From NCBI GenBank assembly GCA_020253445.1, contig JADCBP010000006.1, forward strand, positions 1-64,000: a stretch of DNA of 64,000 nt, given 5' to 3'. The first letter of the stretch is position 1. Each line of letters opens with the position of its first letter. Shown here in pieces: positions 11,808 through 19,969 of the stretch. The position numbers were made by a program, and so were the translations under genes. Under the pieces are notes generated by a model. It was given only the letters and a program-made list of their open reading frames with translations, was not told the origin of the DNA and did not search any database. This DNA comes from Methylobacterium sp. (GTDB lineage: Bacteria; Pseudomonadota; Alphaproteobacteria; Rhizobiales; Beijerinckiaceae).

Positions 11808-12137
11808 TCAGGCGACCGTCAGCTTCGCCTTCGTTTCGTAGACGGAGCCGTCATCATCCTTCCACTGAAAGTTGAATTCGCCGCTCTCCGCCGCCTTGTA
11901 GAAGAACGACTGATAGGGATTCGCGGAGATGGCCGGATGCCAGATCGCCTCGAACACCGTCTTGCCGTTGAAACTGGCGGTGAAGGTGTTGATGATCTTG
12001 CGCGGAATGGTGGCGCCCGCGGCATCCTTGCGCTGGCCGCTTTCCATCTCGTGGCTGATGAGGGTCTTGATCTCGATCAGCTCGTCCTTCCTTGCATTCG
12101 CGGGAACACGGACGCGGGGCACGGGTTTGCTGGACAT
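11808..12137 (-). CDS. soxZ: Sulfur carrier complex subunit SoxZ
   Basis: 109-residue partner of SoxY. SoxZ has no signal peptide and is exported with SoxY through the Tat pathway. The immunoglobulin-like fold is indicated by regularly alternating strands and the conserved segments PRVRVPANARKDELIEIKTLISHEMESGQ, split here only by my quotation, and NPYQSFFYKAAESGEF. There is no cysteine, as expected, because the sulfur is carried by SoxY. It starts 23 bases after the soxY stop. The 106-base gap to soxB holds no other gene that I can see. Confidence 0.93.
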   Translation of the reverse strand: MSSKPVPRVRVPANARKDELIEIKTLISHEMESGQRKDAAGATIPRKIINTFTASFNGKTVFEAIWHPAISANPYQSFFYKAAESGEFNFQWKDDDGSVYETKAKLTVA

Positions 12138-12160
12138 GTCTGAACTCCTTGCCTCTCTTC

Positions 12161-12613
12161 TCAGCCGCCGCAGCCGCCAATGGTGACCTTCACTTCACTC
12201 TTCGTGGAGAAGAGCGACCCGTCGGCCATCTCCGCGATGGCGACGATATTCTGCGTCTGCGCGAGGCGCATGCGGGTCGAGGCCGCCGCCCTGCCGCAGG
12301 CCGGCGTGAAACGGAAGCTCGCAATGCCAGGCAGCGGGTTGCCATCCGCGAAGACATGGACCGTCTTCACGTGGTCCTTCTCCGTCATCGGGCTTTCAAC
12401 CTCGACGCTGATCGGCACCACGAGGCCGTTCTCCGCGATCTGCGGCACATCGAGCCTGATCTTGCCGGAGCCCGGCTTCTTGTCGCCGTAGAGCTTCCTC
12501 AGTTCGGCTTCCACCGCCGCCGCATCGGCGCGGGCAAGGCCGGGGGCGAGCGCGAGAGCAGCCGCCGTGAGGCAGAGCGCATCGCGGCGCGAGACAGTGG
12601 TCAGCGACGTCAT
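12161..12613 (-). CDS. soxY: Sulfur carrier protein SoxY
   Basis: Periplasmic carrier that holds the sulfur substrate on the cysteine of its flexible C-terminal tail. The tail reads IGGCGG at the very end of the 150-residue protein, the defining SoxY motif. The Tat signal is VSRRDALCLTAAALALAPG. It is the first gene of soxYZBCDEF and faces the DUF3422 gene across 233 bases. soxX and soxA, which normally precede soxY, are not present on either side, so the enzyme loading sulfur onto this carrier must be encoded elsewhere. Confidence 0.94.
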   Translation of the reverse strand: MTSLTTVSRRDALCLTAAALALAPGLARADAAAVEAELRKLYGDKKPGSGKIRLDVPQIAENGLVVPISVEVESPMTEKDHVKTVHVFADGNPLPGIASFRFTPACGRAAASTRMRLAQTQNIVAIAEMADGSLFSTKSEVKVTIGGCGG

Positions 12614-12846
12614 GCCGGGAATCCTCCTCGGGTTTCAGCCATGATCTGGCGTGGAAAGTCCTGCCATGCCAGCCCTGTTCTTCTATTTTGTGAGCAACGG
12701 TATATAGGTTTTCTTGAATGTAAAGCGTCGAGCCCGCCATTTTTCGATCGGGAAAGCCTTCGCGCCAAGTAGCCATCTGCTTCCGAATTCGGCATAAGAA
12801 GACACCGGCGCGCTTGCCGGGGCCTTTCGCTCGAGTCGAAGAATCC
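12614..12846. promoter_or_regulatory. Divergent promoter region of soxY and the DUF3422 gene
   Basis: This 233-base gap separates divergent genes and should carry the sox promoter. An AT-rich block (about 12681-12725) contains, on the minus strand, TTTACA and TATATA-like elements with non-ideal spacing. A 10-bp palindrome CCGAATTCGG lies at 12783-12792 nearer the plus-strand gene. The ArsR-type regulator encoded at 14616 is a candidate binder, but I cannot point to a proven operator. Confidence 0.4.
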
Positions 12847-14160
12847 ATGGCCAAGGTTGCATCCACCCCGCCTTTCGAGCCGCATCCCGCGCGCGATTCG
12901 GTCCTGCTCGAAGCCCATTCCCGCCCGTTCTTCCCGTTCTCCGCGCCCGCCCGCCTCATCGGTCTCGCCTTCCTGCGCGGCAGCGAATCGGCCGAAGTGC
13001 TGCGCGAGCGGCTCGACAATTTTGCCCGCTCGCATGGGCGCTCTCCCGCCCCGGAAGGCGCGAAGCACCATCGTCACGAGTTGCCCCAAGGCCTTTTCCG
13101 CTGGGAAGAGCATACGGAATTCACCACCTTCGTGTTCCTGCTCTCGGGCGAGCATGCGAGGTTCGAATCGCCTGCCGCCGACATCATGCGCAACCTGCCG
13201 CTGCCGGAGCAGCCAGGGCCGCATCTCGTCTCGATCGACATCGCCTTCGTGGAAGATCCCGAAGGCGATGCCGCGATCGGGCGCCTGCGCCAGTCCATCC
13301 TCTCGCATTCGATCGTCGAGGATGGCATGGCCGAGATGGCCTCGGATTTCGCGCCCGATGAAGGCGGTTTCGTGCGCTTTGTCGTCATCAATCGCGGCAT
13401 GACCGATCGTCGTCTCGGGGCGCTGGCGCGTGACATCACGGAGGTCGAGTTCTACCGCACCATGGCTCTTCTGGGCCTGCCCGAGGCGCAGCGAATCGGG
13501 CCGGTGATCCGGGAAGTGGAGCAGGGGCTCGCGAAACTCACCGCCGAACTCGTGCATCGTCAGCGGCTCGACGAGGGCGATGCGCTGCTCGCGCGCCTGA
13601 CCATGATGACCGCGAAGGTGGAGAGCGAGATCGCCCGCACCACTTTCCGCTTCGGGGCCACGCGCGCCTATGCCGCGATCCTCAACGAGCGGCTCGAGGG
13701 CATGGGCGACCCGGCGGGTGTCACCGCGCCGGCCATCTCGAGCTTCCTGCAAAGGCGAAACGCCCCCGCGTTCCGCACCTGCGAGCGCATGGAAGCGAAT
13801 CTCGCAAGCCTTGCCGCTCGCCTCACGCGCGCTTCGGGCCTGTTGCGCACCCGCATCGACGTGGAACTCGCCAAGCAGAATAACGGGCTGCTCGGGGCCA
13901 TGAACGAACGCACGCAGTTGCAGCTTCGCCTGCAGCAAACCGTGGAAGGCCTCTCGATCGCGGCCATCAGTTATTACGTGGTCGGGCTGGTCAGCTTCCT
14001 GCTGAAAGGGCTGAAGGATCGCGGCCTGCTGCCGGTCTCCACCGATGTCGCGACGGCGCTCTCGGTGCCGGTCGTCGTGCTTGCCATGGCCTTCGTCATC
14101 CGACGCATCCGCCGGAAAAACTTGAGGAACAATCCGCCGGATGGCACGCCCCGCTTGTGA
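12847..14160 (+). CDS. DUF3422 family membrane-anchored protein
   Basis: Conserved proteobacterial protein of 437 residues with no established biochemical function. Most of the chain is soluble, with a long helical, coiled-coil-prone middle part (about 220-370). Two hydrophobic segments near the C-terminus (about 375-395 and 405-425) are followed by a basic tail RRIRRKN, as in bacterial CorA-like or coiled-coil anchored proteins. The ATG at 12847 is chosen; an in-frame TTG at 12814 is possible, and neither has a strong ribosome-binding site. The GTGA at 14157-14160 couples it to the SoxS-like gene. Linkage to sox genes suggests, but does not prove, a role in sulfur metabolism. Confidence 0.75.
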   Translation: MAKVASTPPFEPHPARDSVLLEAHSRPFFPFSAPARLIGLAFLRGSESAEVLRERLDNFARSHGRSPAPEGAKHHRHELPQGLFRWEEHTEFTTFVFLLSGEHARFESPAADIMRNLPLPEQPGPHLVSIDIAFVEDPEGDAAIGRLRQSILSHSIVEDGMAEMASDFAPDEGGFVRFVVINRGMTDRRLGALARDITEVEFYRTMALLGLPEAQRIGPVIREVEQGLAKLTAELVHRQRLDEGDALLARLTMMTAKVESEIARTTFRFGATRAYAAILNERLEGMGDPAGVTAPAISSFLQRRNAPAFRTCERMEANLASLAARLTRASGLLRTRIDVELAKQNNGLLGAMNERTQLQLRLQQTVEGLSIAAISYYVVGLVSFLLKGLKDRGLLPVSTDVATALSVPVVVLAMAFVIRRIRRKNLRNNPPDGTPRL

Positions 14161-14588
14161 GCGGGATCGTCTTCGCCTATTTCCGTGCGATGCGGATGTC
14201 CCTTCCCCTTGCCCGCTTCCGGCGCGGATGGACTGCGGCTATGCTTGCCGCTATGGCGCTTGGCTGGAGTGCCGCGCCCGCCGCCTCTGCCGAACTCGTG
14301 CTTTTCGAGCGCGCGGGCTGCCCCTGGTGCCGGAACTGGGACCGGGAGATCGGACCGATCTATCCGAAGACGCAGGAGGGCGCGAAAGCCCCCTTGCGCC
14401 GCGTGAGCCTTGACAAGCCGCTTGCACCGGAATGGAAACTGGAACCTCCGATCTATTTTTCACCAACCTTCGTATTGATGGAAAATGGTCGCGAAATCGG
14501 GCGGATCACAGGCTACATGAATGCGGAAAGCTTCTGGGGCCTGCTGTCTGTCCTTCTTTCCAAGGCGGGCACGGCGCCGCCTCCCTAA
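14157..14588 (+). CDS. soxS: Periplasmic thioredoxin-like protein, SoxS-like
   Basis: Thioredoxin-fold protein with the active-site motif CPWC in FERAGCPWCRNWDREIG, a signal peptide (AAMLAAMALGWSAAPAASA) and about 100 mature residues. In Paracoccus, SoxS is a periplasmic thiol-disulfide protein that keeps the SoxY carrier cysteine reactive. Here the gene precedes a SoxR-like regulator, the same order as the known soxR/soxS pairing, which supports the name. The start is uncertain: GTG 14157 overlaps the previous stop by four bases, while ATG 14190 gives a more standard signal peptide; neither has a clear ribosome-binding site. Confidence 0.75.
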   Translation: MSGIVFAYFRAMRMSLPLARFRRGWTAAMLAAMALGWSAAPAASAELVLFERAGCPWCRNWDREIGPIYPKTQEGAKAPLRRVSLDKPLAPEWKLEPPIYFSPTFVLMENGREIGRITGYMNAESFWGLLSVLLSKAGTAPPP

Positions 14589-14615
14589 CATCGCGCTTGC
14601 GATCTGGAAAATCCC

Positions 14616-14990
14616 ATGAGCCAACTGGTCACCCTTGCGAAGGACGAGATGAACGCCGCCGATGGAGGCGGCCATGACCTCGACATGCTGATGCGCAAGG
14701 CGCGCAAGGCCAGCGATTTCCTCAAGGCGCTGAGCCACGAGAGCCGCCTGCTGCTGCTGTGCCTGCTCGCCGAGCGCGAGCGTTCCGTCTCCGAACTCGA
14801 GCAGATCCTTTCGCTGCGCCAGCCCACCGTTTCGCAGCAGCTTGCGCGCCTGCGGCTCGATGGCCTTGTCTCCACGCGCCGCGAGGGCAAGTCGATCCTC
14901 TACAGCCTCGCCGACGAGGATGTGCGGCGGGTCATCACGGTTCTGTATTCGATTTTCTGCGCACCCTCCGGTAGCGCGGCAGGCGATTGA
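14616..14990 (+). CDS. soxR: ArsR-family transcriptional repressor, SoxR-like
   Basis: 124-residue winged-helix regulator. The DNA-binding core reads FLKALSHESRLLLLCLLAE then LSLRQPTVSQQLARLRLDG and the wing REGKSILYSLAD. Only one cysteine lies in the helical core (LLLCLL) and one near the C-terminus (IFCAPSG). These match the two-cysteine, sulfur-sensing ArsR subgroup (SoxR, BigR, SqrR), in which sulfane sulfur links the pair and releases the protein from DNA. With soxS beside it and soxYZBCDEF across a divergent promoter, it is the likely repressor of the sox operon. The name is not the redox-sensing MerR-type SoxR of enterobacteria. Confidence 0.8.
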   Translation: MSQLVTLAKDEMNAADGGGHDLDMLMRKARKASDFLKALSHESRLLLLCLLAERERSVSELEQILSLRQPTVSQQLARLRLDGLVSTRREGKSILYSLADEDVRRVITVLYSIFCAPSGSAAGD

Positions 14991-15053
14991 CCTTATCGGA
15001 ACCGGCGCGCTACGACCCGCCGAGGCCGGATGGAGAACGGGCCGGGAGTGAAT

Positions 15054-16085
15054 ATGCTGAAAGGCCTGGGACAGGAAACGGAGGCGGCCGAGGAAACCGC
15101 CGCGCGGCTGCGTCGCGCCCGGTGGTTCAAGCTGCTTGGCACCCTGGCCAGCGCGACCCTTTTCGCGCTTTCGCTGACGGTCCTGTATTTCGTCATCGGT
15201 GAACTCGACAGCGCGCAGGTGAAGGCCGCCTTCGCCCGGGCCAGCGGCGAGCAGATCATGCTGGCGATCTTCTTCACCGCCATCTCCTACCTGATGCTCA
15301 CCGGCTATGACTGGGTGGCCCTGCGGGAGGTGACCATCCAGAAGATATCCTATCGCATTGCGGCGCTCGCATCCTTCACGAGCTATGCCGTGAGCTTCAC
15401 GCTCGGCTTTCCGCTGCTGACGGCGGCCACCGTGCGCTACTGGATCTATTCCTCGGTCGGCCTTGGCGCGAGCGCCATTGCGAGCCTGACGCTGATTGCC
15501 GGCATCACGTTCTGGCTCGGCATGGGGGTGGTTTTCGGATTGGTGATGATCTTCCAGCCGGCATCGGCGGGCACGTTCACGCGGCTGCCTGTTTCCATGA
15601 ACCTGCTGATCGGCGTTGCGGTCTTCGCCGCCATCCTGTTCTATCTCTTCCTCGTCCGGAACAATCGTCGCCGGTTCATGGTGCGGGGCTGGCGTCTGCG
15701 ACTGCCGAGTTTTCCTGTCACGCTGAAGCAGATGATTCTCGGCGCGATCGATGTCTGCGCCGGTGCCGCAGTTCTCTGGGTGCTGCTGCCACCCGATGCG
15801 CATGTGCCTTTCGCGACCATGCTGGCGGCCTATGTGTTCGCCGTCGTGCTCGGCATCGCCAGCCATGCACCGGGAGGGATCGGGGTGTTCGAGGCGACCA
15901 TGCTCCTGGCGCTGCCCGGGGTGCCGCGCGGCGAATTGCTGGGCGCGCTGCTCGTTTATCGCCTTGTCTATTATCTGCTGCCTTTCATCCTGGCGCTGAT
16001 CCTGCTCGGCACCCGAGAGATCATGCTGCGTGCCGGCATGCTGCGGCGCCAGCTTGAAAGTCAGCCCGCCTCCGAGCGGGAATAA
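15054..16085 (+). CDS. UPF0104 / lysylphosphatidylglycerol synthase transmembrane-domain protein
   Basis: Integral membrane protein of 343 residues with about eight hydrophobic helices, matching the membrane half of MprF-type proteins (UPF0104) without the C-terminal aminoacyl-transfer domain. Typical family segments are GYDWVALREVT, AVSFTLGFPLLTAATVRYWIY and SHAPGGIGVFEATMLLALPG. Stand-alone members are often proposed to flip or transport lipids; substrate is unknown here. The ATG at 15054 is preferred because GGGAGTG sits just upstream; the ATG at 15030 lacks such a site. It ends 6 bases before phoR, so it may be co-transcribed with it. Confidence 0.8.
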   Translation: MLKGLGQETEAAEETAARLRRARWFKLLGTLASATLFALSLTVLYFVIGELDSAQVKAAFARASGEQIMLAIFFTAISYLMLTGYDWVALREVTIQKISYRIAALASFTSYAVSFTLGFPLLTAATVRYWIYSSVGLGASAIASLTLIAGITFWLGMGVVFGLVMIFQPASAGTFTRLPVSMNLLIGVAVFAAILFYLFLVRNNRRRFMVRGWRLRLPSFPVTLKQMILGAIDVCAGAAVLWVLLPPDAHVPFATMLAAYVFAVVLGIASHAPGGIGVFEATMLLALPGVPRGELLGALLVYRLVYYLLPFILALILLGTREIMLRAGMLRRQLESQPASERE

Positions 16086-16091
16086 CAGACG

Positions 16092-17330
16092 ATGGCGGAT
16101 GGGCCGGGCGGGCGATCCGGGGATTGGCCCCATCGGGTGAGCTTCATCCTCGCTCTGGCGATTCCCCTGCTGGCCATTGCCCTTGGCTCACCGATTCCCG
16201 TCGTGCTCCTGCTTCTCGCGCAGGCGGCCCTGCTGGTCTGGCCGCGTCTTCGGAGCGGGGAGGGCCCGCGCGAGACATTCGTCGTCGCCGGCGCGACAGA
16301 CGCCTCGCCGGATTTGCGTGCGGCGCTCGATGCGCTGCCGTCCCCCACCATCCTCGTCGATCGCCGGGCCATAGTTCAGCATGCGAACCGGGCGGCCTTT
16401 GGCGCCTTTCCGGGGTTAAGGAAGGGCTTCCCGCTTTCGAACATCCTGCGCGACCCGACGATGACCCAGGCCCTCGATTCGGTGCTGCGCGGCGCGGAGG
16501 GCGAGCGTGCGGAACTGATTGAACGGGTGCCGGTGGAACGCAGCTTCGAGGTTTCCATCCGCCGGCTCGCGAGCGGCGAGCGGACGAGCGCGGCCGTGCT
16601 GCATTTCCAGGACACGACGCAAAGCCGCCGCGTGGAGCAGATGCGCGCGGATTTCGTGGCCAATGCCAGCCATGAACTGCGCACGCCGCTCGCTTCCGTG
16701 CTGGGATTCGTCGAGACTTTGCAGGGCCCCGCGAAGAATGATGCCGCCGCGCGCGAGCGCTTCCTCGGCATCATCGCCGAGCAGGCGCGGCGCATGACGA
16801 GGCTCATCAACGACCTGCTCTCGCTTTCGCGTATCGAGATGCGGGCGCATATTCCGCCATCGGAGCCGGTCGATCTGCGCCCGCTGGTGCTGCATCTTTT
16901 CGATCTGCTGGGGGGGCTTGCCGCCGAGCGGAAGGTGAAGCTCGAAGGCGACCTGCCGGAGGATGGCGACTTCGTCGTGCCGGGGGAACGCGACGAACTC
17001 GTGCGCCTCTTCGAGAATCTGATCGAGAACGCCATCAAGTATGGCAGCGCAGGCGGCCAGGTTCGGGTGACGCTTGCGCGCCGCGAAGGGGAGGTGGTGC
17101 TGGAAGTGCGCGATTTCGGCCCCGGAATTGCCGCCGAACACCTGCCGCGCCTGACCGAACGCTTCTACCGCATCAGCGCGGCCGAGAGCCGGGAGCAGGG
17201 CGGCACCGGGCTTGGCCTCGCCATCTGCAAGCATATCGTCACGCGGCATCGCGGCCGGCTGGAGCTTGCGAGCCCCGAAAGGGCCGGATTGATCGTCACT
17301 GTCCTGCTGCCTTCTTATAAAGCCGCCTAA
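16092..17330 (+). CDS. phoR: Phosphate-regulon sensor histidine kinase PhoR
   Basis: Inner-membrane kinase/phosphatase for PhoB. 412 residues: two close N-terminal hydrophobic segments (about 16-33 and 34-50) with almost no periplasmic loop, as usual for PhoR, which senses phosphate through PstB/PhoU. A PAS-like domain (about 75-180) follows, then HisKA with H-box FVANASHELRTPLASVLGF (about 190-208) and HATPase_c with ENLIENAIKYG, DFGPGI and [14 protein letters not shown]. Unlike many bacteria, phoR lies at the front and phoB at the end of the pst operon, a common alphaproteobacterial order. It precedes the Pho box by 15 bases. Confidence 0.9.
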   Translation: MADGPGGRSGDWPHRVSFILALAIPLLAIALGSPIPVVLLLLAQAALLVWPRLRSGEGPRETFVVAGATDASPDLRAALDALPSPTILVDRRAIVQHANRAAFGAFPGLRKGFPLSNILRDPTMTQALDSVLRGAEGERAELIERVPVERSFEVSIRRLASGERTSAAVLHFQDTTQSRRVEQMRADFVANASHELRTPLASVLGFVETLQGPAKNDAAARERFLGIIAEQARRMTRLINDLLSLSRIEMRAHIPPSEPVDLRPLVLHLFDLLGGLAAERKVKLEGDLPEDGDFVVPGERDELVRLFENLIENAIKYGSAGGQVRVTLARREGEVVLEVRDFGPGIAAEHLPRLTERFYRISAAESREQGGTGLGLAICKHIVTRHRGRLELASPERAGLIVTVLLPSYKAA

Positions 17331-17345
17331 ATTCAAGCGCTAAGC

Positions 17346-17379
17346 CTGTCATCTTTCTGTCGTCGCGGTTTGCTAGAAG
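17346..17379 (+). promoter_or_regulatory. Pho box and promoter of pstSCAB-phoU-phoB
   Basis: Two direct 7-base repeats, CTGTCAT and CTGTCGT, separated by CTTT (17346-17363), match the PhoB box pattern closely. An extended -10 element, TGC followed by TAGAAG (17371-17379), starts 10 bases after the second repeat. That is the standard geometry in which PhoB replaces the -35 contact. The site is about 88 bases upstream of pstS. Confidence 0.88.
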
Positions 17380-17450
17380 GTCGCTAACTCGCCGGGAGCT
17401 TTCGGGTTGGTCGGCACTGTCCTTGATGTCCGAACGATGGAGATTTCCTC

Positions 17451-18500
17451 ATGACGTCCTTCCGTTCCACCGCCCTTCTGGCCTTGGCGCTTCTCTCGTC
17501 GACCGGCCTGGCCGCTGCCCGCGACCAGATCCGCATTGTCGGTTCGTCGACTGTCTATCCCTTCACCACGGTGGTGGCTGAACAGCTCGGCAAGACCGCC
17601 GGGGTGAAGACGCCGGTTGTCGAATCCACCGGCACTGGCGGTGGCATGAAGCTGTTCTGCGATGGTGTCGGCGTGCAGTTCCCGGATGCCACCAATGCCT
17701 CGCGCCGCATGAAGGCGGGCGAGTTCGAGCTGTGCCAGAAAAACGGCGTGAAGGACATCATGGAGCTGATGATCGGCTATGATGGACTAACCCTCGCTTT
17801 CTCGAAGAAGAACCCGCCGCTGTCGCTCACCCGCGCGCAGGTGTTCCTGGCCCTCGCCAAGAACGTGCCGGGCCCGGATGGCAAGCTGATCCCCAATCCT
17901 TACAAGACCTGGAACCAGGTCGACCCCTCGCTGCCGAACCGCCCGATCGAGGTGCTCGGCCCGCCGCCGACCTCCGGCACGCGTGATTCGTTCCACGAAC
18001 TTGTCCTGGAGCCGGGCGCCGAGCAGATCCCGGCCATGAAGGCGCTGAAGGCGGCGGACCGCAAGGCTTTCGATGCCGCCTGGAAGTCGATCCGCGAAGA
18101 TGGCGTCTATGTGGAAGCGGGCGAGAACGACAACGTGATCGTGCAGAAGCTCGAAGCCAATCCGGGCGCGATCGGCATCTTCGGCTATTCCTTCCTCGAG
18201 GAGAATGTCTCGAAGGTGCAGGGCGTGAAGCTCGATGGCGTGGAGCCGAACGAGGAAACCATTTCCACGCTGAAATATCCGGCGGCGCGCGAGATGTTCG
18301 TTTATGTGAAGAAGGCCCATATCGGAGTGGTGCCGGGCCTTGACAAGTTCGCGCAGGAATTTGTTTCCAATCGTGCGGCTGGCGATGGCGGCTACCTCGA
18401 AAAGAAAGGCCTCGTGCCGGTTCCCAAGGACAGGCTCGCCAACTCGCAGGCCAATGTTGCGAACCTCAAGGTCATGACGGGCGAAGGCCTTCCGAAGTAA
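17451..18500 (+). CDS. pstS: Phosphate ABC transporter substrate-binding protein PstS
   Basis: Periplasmic phosphate-binding protein of 349 residues. It has a cleavable signal peptide (ALLALALLSSTGLAAA). Phosphate-contact segments are IVGSSTVYPFTT near the N-terminus, ESTGTGGGMKLFC, and GPPPTSGTRDSFHEL in the second lobe. The length and the SGTRDSF motif fit the longer alphaproteobacterial PstS group. It is the first gene after the Pho box and is separated from pstC by 101 bases containing a strong hairpin, which probably allows higher expression of pstS than of the membrane genes. Confidence 0.93.
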   Translation: MTSFRSTALLALALLSSTGLAAARDQIRIVGSSTVYPFTTVVAEQLGKTAGVKTPVVESTGTGGGMKLFCDGVGVQFPDATNASRRMKAGEFELCQKNGVKDIMELMIGYDGLTLAFSKKNPPLSLTRAQVFLALAKNVPGPDGKLIPNPYKTWNQVDPSLPNRPIEVLGPPPTSGTRDSFHELVLEPGAEQIPAMKALKAADRKAFDAAWKSIREDGVYVEAGENDNVIVQKLEANPGAIGIFGYSFLEENVSKVQGVKLDGVEPNEETISTLKYPAAREMFVYVKKAHIGVVPGLDKFAQEFVSNRAAGDGGYLEKKGLVPVPKDRLANSQANVANLKVMTGEGLPK

Positions 18501-18542
18501 GCCTGGTGCGGGAGTAAGCCTTGCGCAAGAGCGCAGCAATCC

Positions 18543-18570
18543 GGCCGGCCCTCGTTTCGAGCGGCCGGCC
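18543..18570 (+). repeat. Intercistronic hairpin after pstS
   Basis: GGCCGGCCCTCG (18543-18554) pairs with CGAG-C-GGCCGGCC (18558-18570) around a TTT loop, giving a 12-bp stem with one bulged base. No T-run follows (TTGATGTG), so it is not a standard terminator. It begins 42 bases after the pstS stop and likely protects the pstS message or causes partial attenuation. Confidence 0.7.
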
Positions 18571-18601
18571 TTGATGTGACAGGACGAGCGGGGAAGCAAA
18601 C

Positions 18602-19969
18602 GTGAGCCTCATCTATTTCTCGCTGCTGCTCCTGATGTCGGGCTTTGCCTATGTTCTGGCCCGCGGGCGTGCGGCCGAGGGGGCGCGTGGCGCGACCTTC
18701 CATTCGCGGCCGGCCTATCATGGCCTGCTCGCCGGGGCGATCGTGGCCCTGCCGATGTTCGCGGTCTTCGCGATCGGTTCCTTCCTCACCGGCTTCGCGG
18801 CGGAGAGGCAGGCGCTGGCAGCACTCGACCCGGCTCTGGTGGCTGATCCGCTGCGGCGCGGCGCGGCCCTGCGGCAGATCGCCGATCTGGCGGCGGGAAG
18901 GCCGGTCGCCGGCGATCTTTCCGCGCTGACCGCTGCGGTGGAAACCTGGCGCAGCGTGCGCCAGATCGCCATCGCCGCCATTTACGCCCTGGGCCTCGCT
19001 TCGGGCGTGGCCGGTCTGCTTTTCGCGTTGCGGCGCATCGCGCCGGATTTCAAGGCACGCAACCGGTTCGAGCGTCTTGTCTCCATCTTCCTGATGCTCT
19101 GCGCGGGTATCGCCGTGCTGACCACGGTCGGCATCGTGTTCTCGGTGGTGTTCGAGACCTTCCGCTTCTTCCAGCGCGTGTCGCCGGTGGAATTCCTGAC
19201 CGGCACGCATTGGTCGCCGCAGACGGCGATCCGCGCCGATCAGGGCGGTTCGTCGGGTGCCTTCGGCATCGTGCCGCTGCTCACGGGCACCTTGCTGATC
19301 TCGACCATCGCCATGCTGGTTGCAGGCCCGATCGGTCTTTTCGCGGCAATCTACATGGCGGAATATGCGTCGCCTCGCTTCCGCGCCATCGCGAAGCCGG
19401 TTCTCGAAATCCTTGCCGGCATTCCCACCGTTGTGCTCGGCTTCTTCGCGGCCCTCACGATCGCCCCGTTGATCCGCGTCACCGGGCAGGCCCTCGGCCT
19501 CGATGTCGCCTCGGAAAGCGCGCTCGCGGCGGGTCTCGTGATGGGGATGATGATCATCCCCTTCGTCTCCTCGCTGTCGGATGACGTGATCACCGCCGTG
19601 CCGCAATCCCTGCGTGACGGCTCCTTGGGGCTTGGGGCCACGAAATCCGAGACCATCAAGCGCGTCATCCTGCCGGCGGCCCTGCCGGGCATCGTTTCGG
19701 CCTTCATGCTCGCGATTTCCCGCGCGGTGGGCGAGACGATGATCGTGGTGATGGCGGCGGGCCTTGCGGCCAATCTCACCTTCAACCCGCTCGATGCGGT
19801 GACGACCTTCACCGTGCAGATCAAGACCATCCTCGTCGGCGACCAGGAATTCGACAGCGCGAAAACGCTGGCGGCCTTCGCGCTCGGCTTCGTGCTCTTC
19901 TTCTTCACGCTGACGCTCAATGTCATCGCGCTCGCGATCATCCGGAAATATCGGGAACAATATGACTGA
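18602..19969 (+). CDS. pstC: Phosphate ABC transporter permease PstC
   Basis: Inner-membrane permease of 455 residues, longer than the about 320-residue enterobacterial PstC because of an N-terminal extension of about 130 residues with extra membrane segments (about 2-22, 42-62 and 120-142). The binding-protein-dependent permease core has the ABC-contact loop EAxxALGA-type sequence DGSLGLGATKSETIKRVILPAALPGI and later GETMIVVMAAG. It starts with GTG at 18602 after GGGGAAG. The last 8 bases overlap the pstA start, a tight coupling. The extended form is normal for this bacterial class. Confidence 0.9.
   Translation: MSLIYFSLLLLMSGFAYVLARGRAAEGARGATFHSRPAYHGLLAGAIVALPMFAVFAIGSFLTGFAAERQALAALDPALVADPLRRGAALRQIADLAAGRPVAGDLSALTAAVETWRSVRQIAIAAIYALGLASGVAGLLFALRRIAPDFKARNRFERLVSIFLMLCAGIAVLTTVGIVFSVVFETFRFFQRVSPVEFLTGTHWSPQTAIRADQGGSSGAFGIVPLLTGTLLISTIAMLVAGPIGLFAAIYMAEYASPRFRAIAKPVLEILAGIPTVVLGFFAALTIAPLIRVTGQALGLDVASESALAAGLVMGMMIIPFVSSLSDDVITAVPQSLRDGSLGLGATKSETIKRVILPAALPGIVSAFMLAISRAVGETMIVVMAAGLAANLTFNPLDAVTTFTVQIKTILVGDQEFDSAKTLAAFALGFVLFFFTLTLNVIALAIIRKYREQYD

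Noticed and set aside
12610-13938. A 442-codon minus-strand frame upstream of soxY that could be mistaken for soxA or soxX
   Set aside because: It has no haem motif and no signal peptide, and it is antisense to the DUF3422 gene.
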